Source: Helicobacteraceae bacterium (GTDB lineage Bacteria; Campylobacterota; Campylobacteria; Campylobacterales; Sulfurimonadaceae). From it: a DNA stretch of 41,593 nt. Both the position numbers and the translations under genes were made by a program. The DNA is taken from assembly GCA_015493495.1 (NCBI GenBank), contig WGDB01000047.1:1-41593 (forward strand), in the 5' to 3' direction. The notes beneath the pieces were generated by a model. That model saw nothing but the letters and a program-made list of their open reading frames with translations. It was not told the DNA's origin and did no database searches. Position 1 is the stretch's first letter, and every line of letters begins with the position of its first letter. This document shows, piece after piece, positions 1 to 9,383 of the stretch.

Positions 1-2
1 GA

Positions 3-374
3 TTGGAGATGAAGATGATTTATAATACTTCATTCTGCCAACTCAAATACCTAAAAGAAAAAAACGCCATCCTCTGTGAATGGAAACAGTTTTGCAAAGG
101 TGATGACTATCGTGATCCATTAAAATTTGCTACACAAGTGATAAATAAATATCAAATTAGCACATGGATAACTGATACAACCAACGGCTTTGAAAGTGAA
201 GAAGCAGATACTAAGTGGCTGTTAGAAGAGTTTATACCTAGTATGGTAGAGAGTAGTATTGAAAAAGTGATATTTGTCATTGCAAACGACAGTCCTTTGA
301 TGGAAGAGATAAAGGGGCAGAAGGTGGCTTTGAGTACGTTTTTTGAGGTGGAGTTGGTGGAGAGGTTATTATGA
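3..374 (+). CDS. hypothetical protein, possibly STAS/SpoIIAA-like
   Basis: 123-aa ORF, ATGA overlap with the next gene; weak resemblance to SpoIIAA-like small domains. Confidence 0.5.
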   Translation: MEMKMIYNTSFCQLKYLKEKNAILCEWKQFCKGDDYRDPLKFATQVINKYQISTWITDTTNGFESEEADTKWLLEEFIPSMVESSIEKVIFVIANDSPLMEEIKGQKVALSTFFEVELVERLL

Positions 375-760
375 TGTTGACAACAGTATTACTGCTTTTA
401 GCACTCATTCATCTCTATTGGCTCTTTGGTGAGTTTGGTATAGACCATGCACTACCCACCAACGAAAAAGGGGAGAGACTTCTCAACCCTGGTAAATTGA
501 TGACTGCAGCTGTGGCTTTTGTTTTATTTGGATTTGCATGGGTTTCATACCGTTTAGATATAGCATCACATGCCTCATGGATAGATACAATAGCTTGGGC
601 ATTGGCATTACTCTTTTTTCTCAGAGTTATTGGAGATTTTAAAATGGTTGGGCTCTTCAAGAAAATAAGGCATACAAAATTTGCCAAATATGACAATCTG
701 ATTTATATACCGCTCTGTTTTTTGATTTCAATTGGATTTGTTTTGAAGATCGTTGCTTAA
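371..760 (+). CDS. small membrane protein, DUF3995-like
   Basis: 129 aa, about 4 hydrophobic segments; HxYW...G...A.P pattern typical of DUF3995. Confidence 0.6.
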   Translation: MMLTTVLLLLALIHLYWLFGEFGIDHALPTNEKGERLLNPGKLMTAAVAFVLFGFAWVSYRLDIASHASWIDTIAWALALLFFLRVIGDFKMVGLFKKIRHTKFAKYDNLIYIPLCFLISIGFVLKIVA

Positions 761-774
761 CAGATGAAAAGAAT

Positions 775-1185
775 ATGATGAATATTTATTATCTATTACT
801 AGGGGCACATATTGTTTCTGCTTTTTTTCTAATCTTACCTTTAATCTTCATACCCAAATTATTTCATCTGTATGAAAACGAACAAGGACGACGATTTTTA
901 CAGAAGATGCATACAGTCATAGGTATAGGAGGATGGACGCTTTTGCTATCTGGCATTGTCATGCTGTATTTGCAAGATGGAGCAATGCTGTTGTGCCTGT
1001 GGATGGTGTTTTCTTTGGTTTTATTTGTACTCATTCAAGGTGTTGATCATTTTTGGGTAGATAAACAAGAAGAAATTTTGGAACATGGTATGCGATCAGA
1101 CACAAGCAGACTGAAAATGTGGACAATAGCCAAACTATGGGGTTATCTCTTGATAGCATTATTGATGGTGATACAGCCATGCTGA
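775..1185 (+). CDS. small integral membrane protein, DUF2269/CopD-like
   Basis: 136 aa, 4 hydrophobic segments with an early His (GAHIVSAFF). Confidence 0.5.
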   Translation: MMNIYYLLLGAHIVSAFFLILPLIFIPKLFHLYENEQGRRFLQKMHTVIGIGGWTLLLSGIVMLYLQDGAMLLCLWMVFSLVLFVLIQGVDHFWVDKQEEILEHGMRSDTSRLKMWTIAKLWGYLLIALLMVIQPC

Positions 1186-2342
1186 AAACCTCGATAACCC
1201 TCTTCTTCATAGTCTCCATAATCTTCTCCACCATTTACACTCCACAAGCGATTTTACCTGAGCTTCAAGGCTATTTTCATATTACTGTCGCACAGACAAA
1301 TCTGCTACTTTTTGGGATGCTTTTTGTCTTGATGTTTGCTACTCCATTGTACACACCGCTACTTCAACGTTTTGAGAAGAAAAAAATCATACTTTTTTCT
1401 ATGGCATTGCTTACATTTTCTGTACTTATTTCTGCTTTGTCTTCAAATTTTTATTGGTTGCTTTTTAGTCGTGTATTGCAGGGACTGTTTATCCCTGGTA
1501 TTACGGTTACAATGCTCTCTTATGTGCAAGAGATTTACCCTGAGCATCATCGAGGTCTAGGTATGGGTGTCTATATGTCAGCCACAGGATTTGGTGCCGT
1601 ACTTGGTCGGCTGTTGGCTGGGTGGATGACACAGTGGTATGGTTGGCGTGAGGCATTTGGGATTTTTGTTGTGTTGTTATTGATGGCATGGGTGATGATG
1701 TATCTAGGATTACCCTCTACCAAATCTACTTCTCAAGGTGCAAAAACAAAGGCAAATAAAAAAATGCTTTTAGGCTATCTGAAAAACTCTAAAATACGTT
1801 CTGTATTGTTTGTGCCTATGGTAGTGTTTTTCTCATTTATGGCAGTGAGTAGCTTTGTGACCTACCGTTTGGCAGCGGCGCCTTTCTCTTTAGATGCATC
1901 TGCTTTAGGCAATACTTTTTTGGTACTTTTAGTCGCTGTGATTGTGAGTCCTTTAGCCGGAAAATACTCTGACACACTAGGCAGAGTAACAGTGCTGTTT
2001 TTAGGCATAGTCATTTTACTTGTAGGTATTATGCTTAGTACCCTAGGTGGTTACACTTGGATACTTATGGGATTGGGGCTGGTGACAGTAGGGATGTTTA
2101 GTGTACAGGCTGTCGCCCCTGCTTATTTGGGTGATTTGGTACCTGACGACAAAGCTACGGTAGCCGTGTTGTATCAGACATTTTTTTACTTTGGTGGCGC
2201 GATGGGAACACTCTTGCCTGCTGTGGCTTGGAACTATGGTGGGTATGATGCTGTGGTATTGCTGTGTTTTGGCCTGGTACTTGTGTGCGTGATGCCTTTT
2301 GGATATATAATATTTTTGAAGGACAACAAAAATGATGGATAA
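1179..2342 (+). CDS. MFS transporter (YnfM/AraJ-like)
   Basis: About 12 TM segments; start moved from ORF-track 1119 to ATG 1179 (MLKTSITLFF), overlapping the upstream stop. Confidence 0.8.
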   Translation: MLKTSITLFFIVSIIFSTIYTPQAILPELQGYFHITVAQTNLLLFGMLFVLMFATPLYTPLLQRFEKKKIILFSMALLTFSVLISALSSNFYWLLFSRVLQGLFIPGITVTMLSYVQEIYPEHHRGLGMGVYMSATGFGAVLGRLLAGWMTQWYGWREAFGIFVVLLLMAWVMMYLGLPSTKSTSQGAKTKANKKMLLGYLKNSKIRSVLFVPMVVFFSFMAVSSFVTYRLAAAPFSLDASALGNTFLVLLVAVIVSPLAGKYSDTLGRVTVLFLGIVILLVGIMLSTLGGYTWILMGLGLVTVGMFSVQAVAPAYLGDLVPDDKATVAVLYQTFFYFGGAMGTLLPAVAWNYGGYDAVVLLCFGLVLVCVMPFGYIIFLKDNKNDG

Positions 2343-2712
2343 AGATAGTTACAGTGAAGACTTTATAGTAAAAGAACAAGACTGTATTTCAGAGATAAGC
2401 AGTAGTTTACCCTCTGTCTTAGGGACTTATATTTTAGTCAAGTGGATGGAGACAGTAAGTGCAAGACTCATCAATAAACAGATAGATACCCAAAAGTACA
2501 TAACTATGGGTAAAAGAGTAGATATAGAACATAGTGGTATGGCTAAGAGAGGTGAAGAGATTATCATTAAAGCTACTGTTGTAGAGCGATCTAAAAGAGA
2601 AGTTTTGTTGCGTGTAGTAGCGATGCTTGGAGACAATGAGATAGCAATAGCATCTCATACAAGAATTGTGATTTCTAAAAAAATTTTATTTAAGATGATG
2701 GGAGAAGTATAA
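2332..2712 (+). CDS. hotdog-fold thioesterase-like protein (FlK-like)
   Basis: 126 aa; pattern resembles fluoroacetyl-CoA thioesterase-like hotdog proteins (E...A.LI...T.G..V.I.H...A..G..I...A.V). Confidence 0.5.
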   Translation: MMDKDSYSEDFIVKEQDCISEISSSLPSVLGTYILVKWMETVSARLINKQIDTQKYITMGKRVDIEHSGMAKRGEEIIIKATVVERSKREVLLRVVAMLGDNEIAIASHTRIVISKKILFKMMGEV

Positions 2713-2749
2713 TGTTGGTGGATAGGTTGTGGAATCAAAGGAGTAAAAA

Positions 2750-2968
2750 ATGAGAGAATCATTTAAGAAAAATATCATAGAAGTATGCAACAAAAAGATC
2801 GAAGCCAAGGGTGATAATGTTGGTCTGTCATTTTATGCGTTTTTTGCCAACAAAAATGATGACCCTGAACTACTTATGGAGGTCGCCAAATGGTGGATAT
2901 GGGAAAACAGGCTAGATCATTTTGAAAAAGCTGTGAAGATAAGAGGTATGGTAGAAAATGAAAAATAA
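2750..2968 (+). CDS. hypothetical small helical protein
   Basis: 72-aa ORF with GGAG-type RBS, overlapping the start of the next gene. Confidence 0.5.
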   Translation: MRESFKKNIIEVCNKKIEAKGDNVGLSFYAFFANKNDDPELLMEVAKWWIWENRLDHFEKAVKIRGMVENEK

Positions 2969-3401
2969 AAAAGCAATAGATGTGATTGAATTGTTTAGCA
3001 ATGTATTGGGCGATAAAGTGAATGACTTTAACTTACCGCCTCCAAGCTTTGAGATAATGCAATGTGAGCTGATAGAGTACAGTGCACAACACCAGTCACT
3101 TATTACAAGACTACCCGTTCTAGAGAAATGGCAAAATCCCTTTGGCACAATGCAGGGTGGTATGATAGATGGTGCTATAGATAACGCTGTCGGGCCATTG
3201 AGCCTTTTAGCAGCTCCCATGAATATAACGCGAACCATAGAGACAAAGATACTCAAAGCCATTACAATGGATGTCGAGACCATTTATGTCAAAGCCAGGT
3301 TGGTTGAAGCAAAAAAGAGACGATTGATCTTTGAAGCTGAGATAGTTGATGAACATGAAGTGATATATGCAACCTCCAAAGTAGTTAATTTTGTTTTGTA
3401 G
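2958..3401 (+). CDS. PaaI-like hotdog thioesterase
   Basis: 147 aa; NPFGTMQGGMIDGAIDNAVGPLS matches the PaaI/YbgC-like hotdog motif (N..G..HGG....D). Confidence 0.7.
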   Translation: MKNKKAIDVIELFSNVLGDKVNDFNLPPPSFEIMQCELIEYSAQHQSLITRLPVLEKWQNPFGTMQGGMIDGAIDNAVGPLSLLAAPMNITRTIETKILKAITMDVETIYVKARLVEAKKRRLIFEAEIVDEHEVIYATSKVVNFVL

Positions 3402-3413
3402 TACAGGATATAT

Positions 3414-4004
3414 ATGCAAACATTAAAACAAAACTTAGAAGAGATCATCACAATCAGTGATGCAGAGTGGCAAGAAGTTTCCAAACTGTTTAAATCCCGC
3501 TATTTTAAAAAACATGAGATGATTTATCAGGGTGGTGAAATCATGGATGTCGTTTTTTACCTCTCAAATGGCGTGGCAAAATCGTATATTTATGATGCTG
3601 AACATAAAGAGTTTATTTGGCAAATCTATTATAACCATGCGAAATTAAGTACAAAAAGTGCTCTTCTTGAGGACTGTGTGAGTTATTATGACAAAACGCC
3701 AAGCCTGCTGAATTTTGAGGCGTTGGAAGATGTGGAGTGTTATGAGATATCAAGAGCAGATCTGGAAAGACTCTATGAAAGTGATATGAAGTGGCAGTAT
3801 ATGGGACGAATGTTAACACAGAGTGCTTATGGAAATGCCTATAAAAGAGTGGTCTCCATTATGACACAGAATGCCACTGCAAGATATACAGACCTTTTAA
3901 ATACCTATCCAAATATTTTTGACTATGTAAAGGCGTATCATATAGCCGCATATTTAGGTATCGCTCCACAATCATTAAGCAGATTGCGAAAAAAGTTATC
4001 CTAG
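3414..4004 (+). CDS. Crp/Fnr-family transcriptional regulator
   Basis: cNMP-binding-like N-terminus; C-terminal HTH IAAYLGIAPQSLSRLRKKL. Confidence 0.8.
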   Translation: MQTLKQNLEEIITISDAEWQEVSKLFKSRYFKKHEMIYQGGEIMDVVFYLSNGVAKSYIYDAEHKEFIWQIYYNHAKLSTKSALLEDCVSYYDKTPSLLNFEALEDVECYEISRADLERLYESDMKWQYMGRMLTQSAYGNAYKRVVSIMTQNATARYTDLLNTYPNIFDYVKAYHIAAYLGIAPQSLSRLRKKLS

Positions 4005-4057
4005 GTGAATGACAAACTTGCCGCGCTTTTGTAAAATGTTCTGATAAAAGGATAATT

Positions 4058-4561
4058 ATGCAAAAACTGGCAAATAAAAACGTAGTAATAGTTGCACTTG
4101 TGGCTATGTTGATAATGTTTGGTGTGGTGATGTTTACAGTAAACCCATTGATAGACAATGGTGATGGTTTGGAGGTCATTGGGCTTCAAGTCTCTTTTGA
4201 CAAGCAGGCGGGAGCAGAGATAGTAAGTCATTGGAATGTTCAAGCGTTTAAGCAATGGATCTTTACAGATTATATCTACGCTTTATGTTATACACTCTTT
4301 TTTACTTCATTACTTTTATGGCTTATGAAAGTCAAAGGTAAGGATAACAGTTGGTATATGATATTTGTTTATGTCGCAATATTTGCTGGATTGTCTGATT
4401 GGATTGAAAACAGTTTAGAGTTATGGTTTTTGGATGATATAGATGGGTTTTCTCAAGGCTTGTTTTGGACACACTCTATGATAGCCACTTTAAAATGGTT
4501 GGCACTACCTGTAGTATTGGTAGGCATCATCAGCTTGTATAAGTCAAAAACAAATGCATAA
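4058..4561 (+). CDS. hypothetical integral membrane protein
   Basis: 167 aa, 4 hydrophobic segments. Confidence 0.6.
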   Translation: MQKLANKNVVIVALVAMLIMFGVVMFTVNPLIDNGDGLEVIGLQVSFDKQAGAEIVSHWNVQAFKQWIFTDYIYALCYTLFFTSLLLWLMKVKGKDNSWYMIFVYVAIFAGLSDWIENSLELWFLDDIDGFSQGLFWTHSMIATLKWLALPVVLVGIISLYKSKTNA

Positions 4562-4590
4562 AATGAACTTGTGTTGCACCAATTAAGCAG

Positions 4591-4615
4591 GGATCCGAGA
4601 GGCTCCTAGATTTTT
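4591..4615 (+). terminator. candidate intrinsic terminator between convergent genes
   Basis: ggatcc-gaga-ggctcc imperfect hairpin (one internal mismatch) followed by tagattttt. Confidence 0.4.
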
Positions 4616-5990
4616 AATATGCTGCTTTCCAGATAGCACTAAAAGCGTCTACAGCTTCATCGATCTCTTCTAAATTAAAGCCACCAAAGCCCATACGTGC
4701 AGCTTCAAATTCTCCACCACTGCGCTCTTTGGCGAGGTAAAGGGCTATGTTGTTTTTTTCTGCCAAGGTCTTTAGTCTTTCCCAATTAAATTGAGGCGCA
4801 CTTGGCACAATAAGGATGGCGAGTCCTGCGCCTTGGGCTACGATGTTGCAAGTGTCACCCAAATGTCTGATAATCGCATCTTTCATGGCTTGATGCTTCT
4901 TTTTGTTGAGGATGCGAATACGTCGTATGTGCCTTTCCCAGTGTCCTTCTTGCATAAAAGCAGCAAGGGTCAGCTGAGTACTTAAACTCACACGGGCAAA
5001 ATGGGCGTCGTAACTTTTGTTATAGAGCTTCATCAACCATGAGGGTAGTACCATATAGCCGACACGAATAGAGGGAGATAGTGCTTTGGCAAAGGTACCC
5101 AAATATGCCACGCATTCCTCCTTGTCTAAACCTTGAAGTGAGGGAATAGGGCGGTTGTAGTATGCAAGTTCACTGTCGTAGTCATCTTCTATGATAAGTC
5201 CTCCGATGGATTGCATATGTGCGATAAGTTTGAGACGATTGGCTACAGGCATGGTCACTCCTGTGGGGTATTGGTGAGAAGGGGTGATGTAAATGATTTC
5301 GGCTTGGCTCTGTTGAAGTTCTTCTACACAAAGTCCCTGAGCATCTACCCCTATGGGGCTGATCTTGTATCCATATGCATCAAAGACCTTGTAGGCGATG
5401 TGATAGCCAGGTATCTCTTGAGAGAAGTGCTTGTATCGAGATTTGGCCAGTTTGGCAACAAGTTCCATAGCGTCACTAAACCCATGGGTTATGACGATAT
5501 TATCTGCATGACACAGTACGCCACGAGAGCTTTGAAGATAATTCACTATAGCCTCACGCAAGATCAACTCTCCTTGCCCTGTAGGATAGCTTCCAAAGTC
5601 GGTCTCTTGCGTGATGACCTTATTGAAAAGGCGTTTCCATGTCTTTAATGGAAAATCTTCTTTATGAAGACGTGCAGGAAAAAAATCGTATTTGTATGTT
5701 TTAGATGATGGATTGTCACCATTTTTGTTTGGATTTTCTGTATGAAAACTGTCAAAAAAGAGTTCACTAACATAGTAGCCACTTTTGGCACGACTCTCCA
5801 CGTATCCCTCTGCATAGAGTTGCACATAGGCAGACTCTACGGTGTTTTTACTCAAGTTGTACAGTGACGCCACTTTACGAATAGAGGGAAGTTTCTCCCC
5901 TACATGGTAGTTAGTAACAATATCATCTTTAATAGCTTGATAGAGCTGTATATATAGAGGGGTTTTACTTTTTACATCTAATACATACAC
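4614..5990 (-). CDS. MocR/PdxR-like GntR-aminotransferase fusion regulator
   Basis: N-terminal GntR wHTH (PLYIQLYQAIKDDI...LPSIRKVASLYNLSKNTVESAYVQL) fused to aminotransferase fold I with YLGTFAKALSPSIRVGYMVLP. Confidence 0.9.
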   Translation of the reverse strand: MYVLDVKSKTPLYIQLYQAIKDDIVTNYHVGEKLPSIRKVASLYNLSKNTVESAYVQLYAEGYVESRAKSGYYVSELFFDSFHTENPNKNGDNPSSKTYKYDFFPARLHKEDFPLKTWKRLFNKVITQETDFGSYPTGQGELILREAIVNYLQSSRGVLCHADNIVITHGFSDAMELVAKLAKSRYKHFSQEIPGYHIAYKVFDAYGYKISPIGVDAQGLCVEELQQSQAEIIYITPSHQYPTGVTMPVANRLKLIAHMQSIGGLIIEDDYDSELAYYNRPIPSLQGLDKEECVAYLGTFAKALSPSIRVGYMVLPSWLMKLYNKSYDAHFARVSLSTQLTLAAFMQEGHWERHIRRIRILNKKKHQAMKDAIIRHLGDTCNIVAQGAGLAILIVPSAPQFNWERLKTLAEKNNIALYLAKERSGGEFEAARMGFGGFNLEEIDEAVDAFSAIWKAAY

Positions 5991-6047
5991 TATCTGTCCT
6001 TATATATTTTTAATATTTTGTATCTTTACACAGGTACACATTTGGCA

Positions 6048-6053
6048 TATAAT
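6048..6053 (+). promoter_or_regulatory. candidate -10 box for the PNPOx-like gene
   Basis: TATAAT about 26 nt before ATG 6079 in the divergent intergenic region. Confidence 0.45.
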
Positions 6054-6078
6054 AACGTAAATCATTGAAAGGAACAGC

Positions 6079-6684
6079 ATGAACCCCAATTTTGAAATAA
6101 AAGATAAAGCACTTATTTATGACATACTCGACAAAGCAGAGTATGGTACTTTAGCACTGTGTGTTAAGAACAAACCCTATGCAGTACCACTTAATTTTGT
6201 ACGCATAGAAGATGACATCTATTTTCATGGAGCCTTAAAAAACAAAAAGATGAAAATGTTACAGCAAAATACTACCGTATCATTTTCGGTTGTAGAAAAC
6301 TATGCACTGATAGATTCTGACTTCTCTAGTACAGAGGATTTGGCATGTCCTGCGACACAGTTTTTTAAGTCAGTTAGCATTGAGGGTATGGCAGTAGTGC
6401 AAGAGAGTAGAGAAGTCAAGGTCAGGGTCTTTGAAGCTTTGATGCATAAACTCCAACCCAAAGGAGGCTACAAACCCTTTAGCGACAGCGTTTATGATCA
6501 AGCCTTAAAAGCCACAGCAGTGGTGAAGATAGAGATAAAAAAGCTCACGTGCAAGTTTAAATTTGGACAGCATTTGGATGAAGATAGGTTTAATATGATA
6601 CTCACGCATCTGTTAGCACGTGGTACACAGATAGATAAAGAGACGGTAAGAATTATGAAAGCACAAAGAGGAGTTAAGTTTTGA
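6079..6684 (+). CDS. pyridoxamine-5'-phosphate-oxidase-like / NimA-type FMN-binding protein
   Basis: GTLALCVKNKPYAVPLNFVRIEDDIYFHGALKNKKMKML typical of NimA/PNPOx-like split barrel; divergent from the MocR gene. Confidence 0.8.
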   Translation: MNPNFEIKDKALIYDILDKAEYGTLALCVKNKPYAVPLNFVRIEDDIYFHGALKNKKMKMLQQNTTVSFSVVENYALIDSDFSSTEDLACPATQFFKSVSIEGMAVVQESREVKVRVFEALMHKLQPKGGYKPFSDSVYDQALKATAVVKIEIKKLTCKFKFGQHLDEDRFNMILTHLLARGTQIDKETVRIMKAQRGVKF

Positions 6685-6901
6685 AAATCTATAATTTTTT
6701 TCAATATAGTGATGCTATTGCTTGTTCAGGATTACTTAAAGAAGAGGAGTTTCTTTTATTTATCTTTATCACCTTATAAAAGAGAGAGCAGTCGATGAGG
6801 AATTATTAAATCAGTTTTGCTATCCACGAAAAGAGTGGGTCACATTTAGAAAAAAGATACTAAAAAAATATAAGCTAAAGGAGTCAGAAAATGGAATATA
6901 A
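6681..6901 (+). pseudogene. candidate frameshifted small gene
   Basis: Two abutting frames: TTG 6681-6779 (...LLKEEEFLLFI) and a +1/-1 shifted continuation to TAA 6899-6901 (YHLIKERAVDEELLNQFCYPRKEWVTFRKKILKKYKLKESENGI). Confidence 0.3.
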
Positions 6902-7439
6902 AATAGCAGAGCTTTCAGACATAAAAGCCACACTAAAACTTCATGCCAAATACCAAATAGACAGCATAGAAGAAGAGGACAAAAAAGATGGCTTTGTTAC
7001 TACAGCATTTACAAAAGAGGAACTTACGCAACTTATAAAACAAGAACAGGGCTTGTTTATAGCTAAAGAAGGAGAGGAAGTGCTGGCGTATGTTATGTCT
7101 GCATCATGGGAATTTTGGTCTAAATGGGAGATGTTTAGACATATGATAGCTGACTTACCAAACCTAAGCTACAAAGGTGTGCAATTAAGCACACAAAATT
7201 CTTATCAGTATGGTCCTATATGTATAGACAAGCATGTACGAGGCACAAAGGTACTACCAAACATCTTTGACTTTGCTTTAAAACATATGTCTAAACGTTA
7301 CACCATATTGGTTACCTTTGTCAATCAAATCAACCCACGCTCCTACGAAGCACATCACCGCAAGTTGGGGTTAGATATTATTCAAGAGTTTGAATTTAAT
7401 GGTAGTAGGTATTGGGAGATGGGGTGTAGGACTAGTTAA
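6891..7439 (+). CDS. GNAT-family acetyltransferase
   Basis: 182 aa; GNAT-like layout, GPICIDKHVRGTKVLPNIFDFAL...FVNQINPRSYEAHHRKLGLDII. Confidence 0.7.
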   Translation: MEYKIAELSDIKATLKLHAKYQIDSIEEEDKKDGFVTTAFTKEELTQLIKQEQGLFIAKEGEEVLAYVMSASWEFWSKWEMFRHMIADLPNLSYKGVQLSTQNSYQYGPICIDKHVRGTKVLPNIFDFALKHMSKRYTILVTFVNQINPRSYEAHHRKLGLDIIQEFEFNGSRYWEMGCRTS

Positions 7440-7479
7440 GATAAACTTATTACACTCCACAGAAAGAAGCTATAGAGGG

Positions 7480-7509
7480 TTACAACTTCTACAAGAGTAG
7501 AAGTTGTAA
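7480..7509. terminator. bidirectional terminator hairpin
   Basis: Perfect 13-bp stem TTACAACTTCTAC-AAGA-GTAGAAGTTGTAA between convergent GNAT and dapD. Confidence 0.7.
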
Positions 7510-7516
7510 GTTAGGG

Positions 7517-8713
7517 CTAGTGTAGGTCAGCGTTGAGCTTGATCTCACGCTTTGAGCGTAGAACCATCATCTCACCAGTGAAAGAGTCCTGGCGGAAGTG
7601 TAGTCCATTAAGACCAGCAAGGTCTTTACCTTTGATCCACTCGCCTTCGATGTTTTTACCAGGATTGGCTTCGTTTAGTTTAGGAAGCTCCTCCTCTTCG
7701 ATGATAAACTTGGTGCCTTCAAGAACAGCGATACCTGCATCGATAATACATGCATCACCTAGAGGGATACCACAAACAGAGTTAGCCCCTAAAAGAGAGT
7801 TTTTACCTACTGAAATAGGATTACCGTCAGTACCACTAAGCACACCTAAGATACTTGCACCACCACCAACGTCTGAACCATCGCCAACGATAGCAGAAGA
7901 GCTGATGCGACCTTCGACCATGCTCACACCCGTAGTACCAGCATTGAAGTTAATGTAAGATGCACCTGGCATTACCGTAGTTCCTGCGTGTAGTTGTGCA
8001 CCAAAACGTACTTTAGAAGTCTCTAAGATACGTGTGTTGTCAGCAGGGATGATGTGCTGTAAGAAACGTGGGAACTTGTCTACGAAGTCTACGTGTGGGT
8101 AAGCGTTAGCAAACTTGAGTTCTATCTCGTTGTCGCGTAACCAGTCAAGCTCAATAGGTTGACCATCAGACCATGCAACGTTTGGTAAAGCTCCAAATGC
8201 ACCGTTAAGATTGATGCTACGAAGTGCTACTTTAGCAAGTGAAAGTGCATACAGCTTAAGGTAAGTCGCTTCAACACTCACACATGCTGCATCATCAAAG
8301 ATAAATACTATACGAAACTCACCCTCACGAGCACCTTCCGCTTTTAACTGACCATAAAGTGCAGAGATAACCTGAATGTTTTTGTGTGCATCACCAAACG
8401 CTTCATCAGAGTATGGTGTAAATGCATTAAGACAAGACTCTAAAAATGCAAGGTTGACGTTACAGACAACTTCGCTCTCATTAAAGTCTACTACTACACC
8501 TTGTTCAGCCAATGCTTCAATAAAGATCGCTGCAGAACCGAAGTTCTCGTTCCAGTTCACTACAGGGTAGGTTGCCTGAAGTACTTTGTCTGTATTTTTC
8601 TGACCAAAATCTACACGACAAATACCAAATGCTAGAGGGTCTTTGTACCCATCTTTAGTCTTAATAGTCTCTATAAGTGCTTTAAATGCGTCAGCAGTTT
8701 GAATCATTTCCAT
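7517..8713 (-). CDS. dapD: 2,3,4,5-tetrahydropyridine-2,6-dicarboxylate N-succinyltransferase
   Basis: Long (about 400 aa) DapD with left-handed beta-helix region (RVRFGAQLHAGTTVMPGASYINFNAGTTG... GVLSGTDGNPISVGKNSLLGANS); start at MEMIQT preceded by AAAGAGAG. Confidence 0.88.
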   Translation of the reverse strand: MEMIQTADAFKALIETIKTKDGYKDPLAFGICRVDFGQKNTDKVLQATYPVVNWNENFGSAAIFIEALAEQGVVVDFNESEVVCNVNLAFLESCLNAFTPYSDEAFGDAHKNIQVISALYGQLKAEGAREGEFRIVFIFDDAACVSVEATYLKLYALSLAKVALRSINLNGAFGALPNVAWSDGQPIELDWLRDNEIELKFANAYPHVDFVDKFPRFLQHIIPADNTRILETSKVRFGAQLHAGTTVMPGASYINFNAGTTGVSMVEGRISSSAIVGDGSDVGGGASILGVLSGTDGNPISVGKNSLLGANSVCGIPLGDACIIDAGIAVLEGTKFIIEEEELPKLNEANPGKNIEGEWIKGKDLAGLNGLHFRQDSFTGEMMVLRSKREIKLNADLH

Positions 8714-8906
8714 TGTTTCTCTCTTTAGTGGCAATATGCCTAAAATTTTTATGATGGGATTTTACCATTTATAAGTTTATGAATAGGCATATTTATTACA
8801 ATTAAGCTATGCCTTAAACGAAACCCAAACATATGTGACGTTATGACATTATTTACAAACTCTTAACCATCTTTGATATACTTCACCATCTATATTAAAA
8901 AGAACA

Positions 8907-9383
8907 ATGATGACAAAATGGCTATCTATATTACAAAAAAACGATTATATGTCTGCAAAAAAGCATATAAAAGAGGGTGGTAACTTAAACGCTCGAACCG
9001 AGGCAGGTGAATCTGTTTTAGCGTATGCACTCAAAAGTCGTGTAGACCAAGACCTGTTGGAACTGCTGGTTGAACATGGTGCTGATCTTTTTTACAGTGA
9101 TGATGAGGGTGTCAGCATCCTGGACTTTGCCGTAACCTATAATAATATGTATATGATCAACCTCCTTTTGGAAAAAGGTAAAGATGTTAACGACGTAACA
9201 CGTAAAAGTGGTTTTACACCACTAATGGCAGCAGTCTGTTATGGCCGTTATGAGATCTTTAGTGTTTTGCTGGGTGCAGGTGCAGATATCCATGCTGTTG
9301 AGCGTAAAGGGATGACTGCCTTAGACTTTGCTAGAAAAATGCGCAAAACAAGTATGATCAAACGTTTAGAAGAGGTCTCATGA
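8907..9383 (+). CDS. ankyrin-repeat protein
   Basis: Repeats such as GESVLAYALKSRVDQDLLELLVEHGADLF and GFTPLMAAVCYGRYEIFSVLLGAGADIHAVERKGMTALDFA. Confidence 0.85.
   Translation: MMTKWLSILQKNDYMSAKKHIKEGGNLNARTEAGESVLAYALKSRVDQDLLELLVEHGADLFYSDDEGVSILDFAVTYNNMYMINLLLEKGKDVNDVTRKSGFTPLMAAVCYGRYEIFSVLLGAGADIHAVERKGMTALDFARKMRKTSMIKRLEEVS

Noticed and set aside
2912-3283. 123-aa minus-strand ORF
   Set aside because: Antisense to the PaaI-like thioesterase gene
5211-5648. 145-aa plus-strand ORF
   Set aside because: Antisense within the MocR-like regulator; no family resemblance
7533-7958. 141-aa plus-strand ORF
   Set aside because: Antisense to strongly supported dapD; low-complexity Ser/Pro-rich translation typical of a shadow ORF
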